Shown here: piece by piece, positions 42,889-53,110 of the stretch
Position numbering within the stretch: the stretch's first letter is position 1
Layout of the letters: the number at the start of each line of letters is the position of its first letter
From: Patagioenas fasciata
Lineage: Eukaryota > Chordata > Aves > Columbiformes > Columbidae
Length of the DNA: 64,000 nt
Direction of reading: 5' to 3'
NCBI RefSeq assembly: GCF_037038585.1
Contig: NW_027288510.1
Coordinates: forward strand, 3,415,001-3,479,000
Notes under the pieces: model-generated
What the model saw: the letters and a program-made list of their open reading frames with translations, nothing else
Database searches by the model: none
What the model was told of the DNA's origin: nothing
Translations under genes and position numbers: made by a program

Positions 42889-45760
42889 TATCACAGTCTC
42901 ACAGTATCACAGTATCACAGTATGTTTGGGATTGGAAGGGACCTCAAAAGATCATCTAGTCCAATCCCCCTGCTGGAGCAGGAACGCCTAGGTGAGGTCG
43001 CACAGGAATGTGTCCAGGCGGGCTTTGAATGTCTCCAGGGAAGGAGACTCCACAACCTCCCTGGGCAGCCTGTTCCAGTGCTCTGTCACCCTCACTGAGA
43101 AGAAGTTCTTTCTCAAATTTAAGTGGAACCTCTTGTGTTCCAGCTTGATCCCATTGCCCCTTGTCCTATCATTGTTTGCCACTGAGAAGAGCCTGACTCC
43201 GTCCTCGTGGCACTCACCCTTTATATATTTATAAACATTAATAAGGTCACCCCTCAGTCTCCTCTTCTCCAAACTAAAGAGCCCCAGCTCCCTCAGCCTT
43301 TCCTCATAAGGGAGATGCTCCACTCCCTTCATCATCTTTGTTGCCCTACGCTGGACCCTCTCCAGCAGTTCCCTGTCCTTCTTGAACTGAGGGGCCCAGA
43401 ACTGGACACAATATTCCAGATGGGGTCTCACCAGGGCGGAGTAGAGGGGAAGGAGGACCTCTCTCGATCTACTGACCACCCCCCTTGTAATACACCCAAG
43501 GATGCCATTGGCCTTCCTGGCCACAAGGGCACAGTGCTGGCTCATGGTCATCCTGTTGTCCACCAGGACCCCCAGGTCCCTTTCCCCTACACTGCTCTCT
43601 AATAGGTCATGCCCCAACCTATACTGGAACCTGGGGTTGTTCCTGCCCAGATGCAGGACTCTACACTTTCCCTTGTTAAATTCCATCAGGTTATCCCCCG
43701 CCCAACTCTCCAGCCTGTCCAGGTCCCGCTGGATGGCAGCACAGCCTTCTGGTGTGTCAGCCACTCCTCCCAGCTTAGTGTCATCAGCAAACTTGCCGAT
43801 AGTACACTCAATTCCCTCGTCTAAATCATTAATGAATATATTGAATAATATTGGCCCCAGTACTGACCCCTGAGGCACTCCACTAGATACTGGCCTCCAA
43901 CTGGACTCCGCACCATTGACCACCACTCTCTGGCTTCTCTCTTTAAGCCAGTTTGCAACCCACCTCACTACTCTATTGTCCAGACCACACCTCCTCAATT
44001 TAGCTGTGAGGATGCTGTGAGGGACTGTGTCAAAGGCTTTACTGAAGTCAAGGTAGCCCACATCCACCGCTCTGCCATCATCCATCCACCTTGGTACATT
44101 CTCATAAAAGGCTATGAGGTTGGTCAAGCATGACTTCCCCTTGGTAAAGCCATGCTGACTGCCCCTAATGACCCTCTTATCCCTGATGTGCCTTGAGATG
44201 GCACCAAGGATAAGCTGTTCTATTACTTTCCCAGGGACAGAGGTGAGGCTGACCGGTCTATAATTACCCGGGTCCTCCTTCTTGCCCTTTTTGAAGACTG
44301 CAGTGACATTTGCTTTCCTCCAATCCTCGGGCACCTCTCCCGTTTCCCAAGACTTGGCAAAAATGATGGAGAGCGGTCCAGCAATGACTTCAGCCAGCTC
44401 CCTCAGCACCCGCGGATGCATCCCATCTGGACCCAGGGATTTATGGATGTCCAGACTACTTTATTGTTCCCTAACCCAGTCCTCATCGACTAAAGCAAAC
44501 TCCTCCATTGACCTGGCTTCATCCGGGGTCTCAGGGGTACAGGGTTCCCCAGGACAGCCTCCAGCGGAGTAGACAGAGACAAAGGCGGCATTCAGCAATT
44601 CTGCCTTCTCTGTGTCTTCTGCCACCAGGGCACCCACCTCATTCATCAGTGGGCCTACATTGCCTCTGGTATTAGTTTTATCTGCTATGTATTTGAAAAA
44701 GTTCTTCTTGCTGTCCTTGACCCCTCTCGCCAGCTGTAATTCTAAGGAGGCCTTGGCTATCCTGGCTGCCCTCCTGCATCCTCTAACAGCAGCCTTATAT
44801 TCCTCCCAAGTGGCCAGCCCCTGCTTCCATGACCTGTAAACTCGCCTCTTCTGCTTGAGCATACCCAACAGATCCCTATTCAACCACACAGGCCTCCCGG
44901 CTCCCTTCCTCGACTTCCTGCGTGTGGGGATGCTCTGATCCTGAGCATGGAAGAAGCAATCTCTGAATGCAATCCAGCTCTCTTGGGCCCCTTTTCCTTC
45001 AAGCAGTCTTGCCCATGGGATTTCCCCCAGCAATTGCTTGAAAAGGCCGAAATTAGCCCTGCCAAAGTCCAGGGTTGCAATTCTACTTGCTATTCTGTTC
45101 CTGCCACACGAGATGCTGAACTCCACCATCTCGTGGTCACTGCAACCCAGGCAGCCCTCGACCTTTACTGCTTCGACCAGACCCTCTTTGTTAGTGAGGA
45201 TGAGATCCAGCAGTGCACCTCTCCTGGTCGGCTCCTCCACCATCTGCATGAGGAAGTTATCATCAATGCGCTGGAGGAACCTCCTGGACTGTGGCTGGCT
45301 GGCTGAATGGTCCTTCCAGCAAACATCAGGGGAGTTAAAATCACCCATAACAACCAGGGCCTGTGACTGTGAGGCCACTCTCAGCTGCGCATAGAAGGCC
45401 TCATCAACTTCCTCAGCCTGATCTGGTGGCCTGTAATAGACACCTACAACAGTATCACCCCTGCCAGCCTGTCCCTTGATCCTGACCCATACACTCTCAA
45501 CTCGTTCCTCGTCCGCTCCTGGGCAGAATTTACTACATTGCAGTTGCTCTCTCACATAGAGAGCAGCTCCACCACCACTCCTGGCTGACCTGTGTTTCCT
45601 GCTGGCAGAATGTCTCACAGCCCCACTGAGGAGGGCAGGGGGTGGGAGATGGGAGCGCGTTTCAGTTTCCAGATCCCAGCACAGAGCCCAAACCATCCTG
45701 CCCTTGAACTCTGGCATCCAATTCCTTGAGCTGCACAGCTGGTGGGCCTTCTGTGGACAA
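42889..45760 (-). mobile_element. CR1 LINE, 5'-truncated, minus strand
   Basis: The element's 3' end lies at the low coordinate and consists of about four copies of the octamer TACTGTGA (42,889-42,925), the tail type that defines CR1. The body encodes ORF2 (endonuclease then reverse transcriptase). The 5' end is lost within the endonuclease N-terminal part, as usual for CR1; the exact truncation point near 45,720-45,770 is uncertain. Confidence 0.95.
42988..45717 (-). pseudogene. CR1 ORF2, endonuclease-reverse transcriptase with one stop
   Basis: One reading frame runs from 45,717 down to 42,988, broken only by a TAA at 44,461-44,463. Upstream lies the apurinic-type endonuclease, with GGGAALYVREQ, MGDFNSPDVCW (metal-binding Asp/Asn), LLDLILTN and GCSDHEMVEF (catalytic Asp-His). 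Downstream lies the reverse transcriptase, with [24 protein letters not shown] (first catalytic Asp), [14 protein letters not shown] and the FADD box, then the CR1 C-terminal domain ending LDTFLCDLT. The first 50 or so residues do not look like a CR1 N-terminus, consistent with 5' truncation. With just one nonsense codon in about 910 this is a comparatively young copy. Confidence 0.93.
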
Positions 45761-45769
45761 TCATGTTAA

Positions 45770-47500
45770 AAGGCATCCTTCAAGTGTTTGTGTAATACGT
45801 CTAGGAATGTCAGTTTTTAAAGAAAAATGAAAGTTTACCAGGCTAATATTTAAATATCTGTAAAATAGCACTCTGCATCAGTGGTAGTCCCTCTGGCAAT
45901 GATACCTAAATAGGTATTTGCACTATAAGGCTTCGTACCTCATCCACAAGCACACATCTAAGGGGTTCAGATGCAGGGTGGTCTGGCAAACGTCACCTTT
46001 GTGTCCCCAGGTGCACGGACACTGCTCATGTGCCTCTGCAGAGAGTGGCAGGAGCTGGATCCCCTTCTCGGGACAGACTCCTTACAGGAGAGACACAGAC
46101 ACAGGGGGAACTCATCAGGTCGTTACGGCATTTCCCTCGGCATCAGTTTTGACACATTGGGTGCTGTCCTGTGACTGCCCTTTCTGCACAAATGATCATA
46201 CAAAGACAACCATTTAGTAAGACATGGCCATAAAGGGGCTGTTATGGACAAGAAAGCTCACCATGAACTCTGGAGAGAGCGAGGAAGTTCATAATAAGCA
46301 CCAGGAAGAACCAAGAAGCTCAAGGCCTCTTCTGAAGAGCGGAAGGCCCTGAGCAGCCGTGATTGTCCATGTGTGGGTGTGGGAGAGGGTCAGGGCCTGT
46401 CAGGGAGAAGCAATGAGATGGCTGATGGCTTCAGTGAACCCTTCCAGCCATGTCTGAGCCCAGAAATGGAAAGCAGTTGATGTCTGCAGCTGGAGGAGGA
46501 ACAGGAGGAAGATTTTCCTGGGAATGTGGAAGGAAGAAAGGCCTCTCTTGGGCTACTCATGTATGGCAGTGACATTTCCATCCTGTGGGCATGGCTGTGC
46601 CTGGGAGATGGGGAATGGCTGCTGCTGGGGTGGCTGTGCTCAGCCATGGCCCATGAGCTGACCCTGCCCTGCTCCTCTCTTACACTGCCCACACTGGATG
46701 GGCCTCAGGAATCATCCATGAGCCTGGTGGATCCATGAACCTCCTGGAGTGATGGGTATGGATCCAAATAGAGGATTCAAGCAAGTGTGGGACTGGGACC
46801 TTGAGGTGATTGGTGACCATTGCCAGGTGTATGAAAGAAGCTGGATGAGTTGTGAGGAACTCACAGGCATTTGCAGCTCCACAGAAAACCAGAGCCTTGC
46901 AGTTAAAGCAACAACACTTGACACAAAACCCACCCCAAAACACGAAACACTCACAGTGACCAGAGGAAAATCCTTGAAAAACATTGGAGAAAAATCTACC
47001 AGGTTCCAAGGGTCAGGGCTCAGCCATTCTGGAGATGAACAAGCATCAAGGGCTCACATGGCATCAGAGCCACCTCCACATGGCCCTCACCACCTGTAAC
47101 CAGTGTCTCCAAGTCTTTCCTTCACCGGTCTCCAGGGACAGGGACCTGCACTGGTTGTTTCCTTCACAGCTGTGTCAGTGATGGCCCTTCGTGGGGTCCC
47201 AAACACCCTCAGAAACTTGGGGTTTGCTTCTGCCTTTCACCTCATGAGAGGTTTGTTCGTTGTTTCAGCATCTGCAGTTCAGGATCATGGCAGCAGAGGG
47301 CTCATTAACATCTGAAATGCTCTTACAAGCCAAGGCTCTGTGCATCTTTTTCCTAAAGGCTTCAAGTCTGTTGTTGATGATTAGGGAGATTTCAGAAATA
47401 GTAAAACAGAGAGCATTTCCATAATAAATAGCAATAAAGCTAAATTTCTTCTATTTCCTTCCATGCTCAGTTTTCATTTTCTGTAATGGTGTCTGAGTAT
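45770..47500. other. Intergenic stretch, nothing recognised
   Basis: Moderately GC-balanced DNA with only short ORFs, none with recognisable domains or splice-supported structure. Several AATAAA-like motifs occur near 47,420-47,450. Possibly old, unidentified repeats. Confidence 0.5.
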
Positions 47501-47515
47501 CTGAGTTGCCTCAGG

Positions 47516-48480
47516 TCACCCTGACTTGAGCCCCATCCATTGCTGGGTTTTCTCCAGACTCCTGAGTTTAGGAATGAACTCCCAGGAGACCTTGCTGGTG
47601 AGGATGGGGGCAAAGAAGCCGTGAAGAACCTCAGTCCTGTCTGATTGTACTCTTACAAAGTTCAGCAGGAGGCCCACGTCTCTTATTTTAAGGAAACTGT
47701 GTAAGCTCGTCTTGCTGCCTTCATTCTCCCCTGCAGCTATGAAGTTCAGATCAGCTTTGGCATCATCTTTACATCGATGGACAAGGTTTCTGAATTCCTC
47801 CTCTGCAGCTTCCCCTGCTTCCACCTCCTGTGTGCTGCCTTTTTGTCCTGGAGCTCCATCAGTTCAGATGAGCAGCCTCACAAGATAAATGCTTCTTTTC
47901 ATGGGTTCTCAAAGAAATCATTCTTGTGCTTGGAGCAGCCTGTCCTGTAAGGCTGCTCTGGTTTCCTGAGCTTCTTCACCTTTCAGGCCTGCTTCCACGT
48001 AACCACCTCATCTGCCATCCCCCAGTACGTCAAAGCCTTCTCTGCAGCCCACCAGCCTGTGCTCTGCTGCTGGCCTTCCTCCCTCCCCTCTGGTGACTGG
48101 GACCCCACTGTTTCCTGGTCACAACAGCCAAGGTGGACACTGACGTTCACATCCCTCACCAGCTCTTCCTTCTTGATCAGGAATAGATCCAGGTGAACAT
48201 CACCCCTATTGGCCCACCAGGCAGACATGTTAAGAAGTCGGCCCAAGATCACCTCCTGGCCAGTGAGTGTCAGGGTCATTACAGTTCTCCATAGGAACCT
48301 GCTCATTGACTGGAGACATCCTAAGGTTGCTGACAGAAGATGTTTTCCATTTCTTCTCCACGGTCAAGTAATTTGTAACATCCAACTGGATGTACATGGC
48401 TAAGTCTTGGAACTGGGAGTGAGAGTGGCTGGGCACCTCACCTCACTGACTCCTGAGTCACCCATGTCAGGAAGACGTTG
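47516..48480 (-). mobile_element. Old, decayed CR1 relic
   Basis: Minus-strand translations keep a faint CR1 ORF2 pattern: LDLFLIKKEELVRDV and HLGCCDQETV correspond to the endonuclease LDLILTNKEGLV and LGCSDHE region. About 300 bp further on, DVGLLLN and EVLHGFFAPILTS match the linker before RT (NVGPLLN, ELLNAAFVSVYS). Frames are broken many times. It is much older than the copy at 42,889-45,760. Confidence 0.6.
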
Positions 48481-48489
48481 TCAATGAGC

Positions 48490-50318
48490 TCCAAAACCCT
48501 CCTTGTCCCCAGCCAGGAACCTGGGAGCTGTGGGACCATAGTCCTGCCCTTGGCCTTGCACAGCCCCACATCACACTGTCCAGGAAGGGCCCTGGGCAAC
48601 GTGGGAGGGACAGGATCTGCCTTCCCAGGGCTGGGGGTCAGGGCTTGACCTTTGGTTAATGAAAGACATCCAGGTTTACTCAGCATCAGAGAGACCTTTA
48701 CTTTGCTTTTCCCGAACTGTCATCACTGCCTCCGGTTTTCTACTCTAACCAGATCCTGGAGACCGTTGCTCAGTAGTGTCCCTCAGTGAGACCCATTAAC
48801 AATACCAGAAACTATGGAGTTTGAATCTGACTTTGATTTCTTGAGAAGTTTCTTCTTCTTCCCCTCAAGGTCTGATGTTCATGGACTCAGCACCAAAGCC
48901 ACCAGAGGGGTCATTAAAGCGCCTTGGGCTGCTCCTGTGCTGCTGAGCTGGGCTGGGCTCCTGGTTCAGAGGGAGCTCCTGGCAAGCGGCAGCGCTGCAG
49001 AGAGACAGCTCTGCCCAGGAGCAGCTCCTCTGCACACGCAGCAGGGCTGGGGGCTCTGCCTGGGGATCTCAGGGAGACGAGCAAGGCAGAGAGAGATTAA
49101 AGGTGGTCAGGACTGGGAGGATGACTGAGAGCTCACTGGAGGAGAAACCTTTGCAGCCCTTGCCATGGTAAGTGTCTGGGTGCAGGGCAATGCAGCTGTA
49201 GCTCCTGGAGGCATCTCCTAAAACTGGCACAGGCACAGCTGGTGGGATCTGTAAGGAGGGGGCTCTTGTCAGGCAATGTTGAACAGCTGTGAAGCTGGGT
49301 GAGCACCCAGGGGTGCCCAGGGCTGTCCTGCAGAGCAGGGTCCCTGCACCCCAGGGCTGTGCCAGGGCAGGGACTCTGCCGCCTGCCAGGGTCAGCGCTC
49401 AGCCTGCCCGGGAGATCCCATGGCAGCAGCTGTGGGGGGAAGGAGCGACCCCCGGCAGGGCAGGCAGGGACCTTGTGGGGTTGGAGGGTGCTGTGTGGGT
49501 CAGGGCTGCTCAGAGCGCCAGATCAACCCCACGGACATGGCAGAGAGTCCTTCTGAACAAGGACATCAAGACAGCAACAGCTGCAAGGGAAGGAGTCTGT
49601 GCTTTCAGTTTTCCACTCTTGGTTGTCTGGGTGTGCAGTGGGAGATGGGGATTTATTTCTCTCTTTGGAGAAGACACTGAGACCCCAGTTCTCGTTAGGA
49701 CTTGTCTGAGCTGCTCCTGAGCCCCTGCACACACAGAGCTGCCCCTGGGCAGTGCCAGGAGGTGTGAGCAGGGCAGAGCTGAGCACACAGCGGGTGGGAC
49801 GGGGTCTGTGACACGGACAGGGAGCAGACCCAGGGACAGAGACACAGCTGCAGGAGCACAGACATGGGCAGGAAGAGTTAACTGCTACCAGAAATGCTGG
49901 GGACAGGATTTAGGAACCTCTCTCACATCCCCTGCAGTGCAGACACATTTCCCAGTGCAACCCCTGATCTCCTCTCCTCTCCATCAGAGCCTCTGCCCCG
50001 AAGCCATGGGGTCCAGGTCCTGAGTCTCCACCTCAGCAGCTGGACCTCCAGGGGAAGGGTTCCTGGAACGTGAAACACAAAAAAGGTGCTAAAAGTACTT
50101 GCTCTACAGTGTCATTTCATGAGTGGCAGCAGCACAGTCGGGTAAGGAGAAGGTTCCACAGCATGCCCGTCTGCCTTTCTGTCCTTGCTTTATTTCTCAG
50201 AAGCACTGCAGTGTTCTTCCCTGTTTCTCCACCTGTTCCTGGAGCTCTTGCTCTCTGGGGTTGGGGTGGGACATGCAGCTGAAATATTCCCATGGTATGC
50301 ATGGTCTTAGGAGCAAAG
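48490..50318. other. Intergenic stretch, possible unidentified repeat
   Basis: No gene recognised. From about 48,940 to 50,040 the sequence is rich in CAGGGCAG/CTGCCAGG-type segments and reads like a multi-copy avian non-coding family, but I cannot name it. ORFs of up to 143 codons here overlap on both strands and show no domain. Confidence 0.4.
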
Positions 50319-52895
50319 CACCGTGACTCAGCCTAAGTAGATCTGCCGCTTATTCTTTTGTACTGCCAGCAGATTGTGGAAGTAGAGTATAAAACCCATC
50401 CTTATGGAGAGATCTTTGCATTTTAGGCTTAGTCTAAGTAAGTGGGACCGGCGGGCAAGGACTGAACCGGAACGGCGGGGCGGTTGGTCCTACGCAGGGA
50501 CAGGAGCTGGACGCGACCGAGCGAGCCTCTCGCGGGTGGCTGCGGGACAGTGTACGCGACTCTACGAGTCGAGCTTTTCGACCCTCGCGATCCGTGCACA
50601 CGCTCGGCGAGTCCGTGTCTGGAGTTTCGGGGCTCGCGCGTGGCGTGGGGATGCGGGTTTCGTGGCGGTGTTTTTTTTTTTTTTTTGGTGGGGGTTTATT
50701 TCGGCAGGGGCGGCGGGGTCGTGGTGGTGTCGTCGTGCCCCCCACCCGCACCTGCCGCCGCCGCCGCCGCCGTATAATTTCACTTCGTGTTCCGGCTCAG
50801 ACTGCACGGCGAGCACAAACACCCCCCCCCCCGCCCGCACCCCAAAGCGCGGTCTCTCCCGCCCTCGCCTTGCCCCCCGCCCCCTCCGGCCCACCCGCGG
50901 GAAGGGCCGGAGGGGGTCGGCAACTGCGCGCGCCGCGCATGCGCGCTCTCCCCGCCGCCCGGCAACCGGCCCCCTGCCCCCCGCCAGGTGCCCAACGGTC
51001 AGTCGCTCGGAGTCAAGCCCGTCGGGCGGGCGGTCGCGGGGAGGCCAGCGAGGGAGCGTCTTGCCGATCGGCCGAGGAACCCCGCGCGCGGGTAGGCAGG
51101 GAGGCAGGCGGGCCGGGACGGGGAGACGGGGACGGGGACGCGGTGTCTCTATGCCTCCCCGGGGGGAGGCAAAGCCGCTGGCGGGGTCGGTTTCTTCTTC
51201 AGCCCGCGGCCGGGGCGGGCAGCGGGCCGAGGGACCGAGCGAGCGAGCCACCGAGGAAGAAGCGCGGGAGGCGGCAGCACGGGCAGGTGAGGGGGTTAGG
51301 CCTCCGACAGCGGGGCTGAGAAACCGCGGGACGCCCGCGTGCCCCCCCCGCCGTCCACCCCCCCCGCCGTCCACCCCGGGCACGGAGCCGGCAGGGACGC
51401 CCCGGCTTCCCGGGGGGGAGGCGAACTCGCTGGCGAAAGGCCGGGGCGGGGGGTGGGGAGGAACTCTGGGCGGGGATGGGCGGCCGGGCTGGGCGGCCGG
51501 GCTCGCTGCGGCGGACTGGGGCGGGCAGGCGGTGGTTGGGGCCGGGGAAGGCCGCCGCCTGTGCTCTCATTGCCCCTCCTGGTACAGTGTTATTTGGAGC
51601 ACAGAGTTTAGGGGATGGACAGTGAGCAATGAACGGTTATAGAGTTGCAAAGAAAAATGACCCTATCTAAAGGACAGTCTCTCCCAGGATGTGAGTCTCT
51701 GCAGTGCAACCCTTTGCTAATTGCAAGGCAGAGAGCAGATGATTCAGTAAGTGGGGTTTATGGATCACAAATAGACATTAGTAGAAAAGATGCCCTGGGA
51801 AGGTTCAACATATATGGAGGTACAAATGCCTGGGTAGAATGGATCAAATATATGGTGCAAAGCCTAAACGAGCAATTGCTATGCCTGTGCAGCAGGAAGG
51901 CCTGTGGCCCAAGTGGTACCCTTCCCTCTGGGGTGGAGCGAAGATTGACAGGGGATGGAGTGCGTCTTAGCCTTATGCCAAGACTCTACGGCATGGAGAA
52001 ATAAGTCGTGTCATACTCTCTCCCTCCTGTTTCCAGCTTTGCAGGGAAAAATATCAAAATTCCCCTGGCATTTTCAGGAATAATTGGAAATCATACTGCC
52101 TGTCTCTCACGACGCGGCAGGAATGATACCAAGTTCCTAGGAACATGAGTAGGTGTGCAGAGACACGGGAAGTTGGTCCTCATATGTCCTCAAATGCTTC
52201 TTGAGTGGATCTTTGGTGGTACTGTGGGAAGATGACACTTCATTCCATTTTATCCCCCACTGGGAAGGTACCTGTGACGTCGTACAATTGGAAATTCCTT
52301 TTACCCTGGCATTTGAACACTGTGATCCATCAGGGCAACAGAAAAAGGAGTTGAGGGCTTTCCTCTGATGACAGGGTTTATTTCAATTAGATTGGGGTCC
52401 CCAGAGGAGTCCCCAAGGAACACAAAGCAAGAAGTCAAGTTAGCTGCGGGTTCTGAGTCCTTTTTGTTTTGGTAGGTAACTACAAACAAGAATGTAGACG
52501 GGATAAATAACATTTATTTATAAGTTATACTAGACAGGCAGTTAAATGAATCACCAAACAATTAGATGCTACTAGTAGAATGGCATGGGAAAATAACATG
52601 GTCCCAGATAGGATGTTGGCAGAAAAAGGTGATATATGTCTAACCACAGCTTCAGCAGAAGAATTGGCTGAGAATTCAGGTGTAGATAGTCCACTCATGG
52701 GATTGTTAGAATCTTGGTTTGGAATATTGAGAGAAATTACTTCTTTAATCGAAGTAACAGAAGCACTGATTTCTATAGCATGCTACATCATTGCGTGTCT
52801 GCGAGGACTTGTTCAACACCTTATTGGACAGCTCTATCAAAGCAAGTGCCTTTAGGGCCACTGCCATGCTCAGATAAAATGATCCTGCTAAAAGA
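50319..52895 (+). mobile_element. Duplicated LTR/leader + env unit, copy 1
   Basis: The unit starts CACCGTGACTCAGCC. It has a TATA box (TATAAAA, 50,388-50,394), a 1.2-kb CpG-rich leader, a splice-donor-like CAGGTGAGG (GT at 51,287), a splice-acceptor-like CTGGTACAG (AG at 51,586-51,587) and then decayed retroviral env sequence. It is repeated at 53,111-55,705 with an offset of 2,792 rising to 2,810. The parts suggest an LTR-promoted, spliced env transcript from an avian retrovirus, but no gag or pol is present in the unit and the CpG-rich leader may not be viral. Confidence 0.75.
50388..51290 (+). promoter_or_regulatory. TATA box and CpG-rich leader, copy 1
   Basis: TATAAAA is followed by very CpG-dense DNA with a T-run (50,672-50,689), a CCG run (50,755-50,771), an NRF1-like GCGCATGCGC (50,935-50,944) and several Sp1-type boxes, ending at a consensus splice donor. 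Long ORFs here in both strands are GC-driven and lack domains. Confidence 0.55.
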
Positions 52896-52992
52896 ACAAG
52901 AAGAAAGAAAGAACAGCAAATGCATAACTCCAGAAGAAAAACGTGAAATCGTGTTGTCTAGGCTTGAAGCCACCTATACAACTGTATCATAA
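51607..52992 (+). pseudogene. Decayed retroviral env, copy 1
   Basis: Three short ORFs in different frames carry the traces. 51,645-52,004 gives surface-subunit-like sequence (DALGRFNIYGGTNAWVEW). 52,153-52,368 is a middle fragment. 52,580-52,855 resembles a transmembrane subunit: EELAENSGVDSPLMGLLESW, then a hydrophobic stretch rich in Ile/Ala/Cys and a short cytoplasmic tail. A further tail fragment in another frame ends at 52,992. Env would mediate attachment and membrane fusion; repeated frameshifts and stops make this copy non-coding. The family cannot be fixed from the fragments. Confidence 0.7.
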
Positions 52993-53110
52993 GAAAATGC
53001 AAAACCTCCTCCATTTCAGTCCTGCAGCTCAGCACTAGTTTTTCCTCTTCCCTCCCTTTGTCCTGCTCCCTTTGCTTTCTCCCTTTGTTCCATATCCTTC
53101 TGCACAAAAC
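52993..53110. other. Junction between the two duplicated units
   Basis: A short pyrimidine-rich segment (TTTTCCTCTTCCCTCCC, then CTTTGCTTTCTCCC) separates the end of env copy 1 from the start of copy 2. Confidence 0.6.

Noticed and set aside
43207-43873. Plus-strand ORFs over the CR1
   Set aside because: They are antisense to the clear CR1 ORF2 and have no domains.
48814-49845. ORFs of 100-143 codons in the unannotated stretch
   Set aside because: No domains, overlapping on both strands and no supporting splice pattern.
50404-51642. 412-codon ORF in the CpG-rich leader (and 381-codon ORF in copy 2)
   Set aside because: Frames differ between the copies because of small indels, opposite-strand ORFs are nearly as long, and composition is Arg/Pro/Gly/Ala from GC bias.
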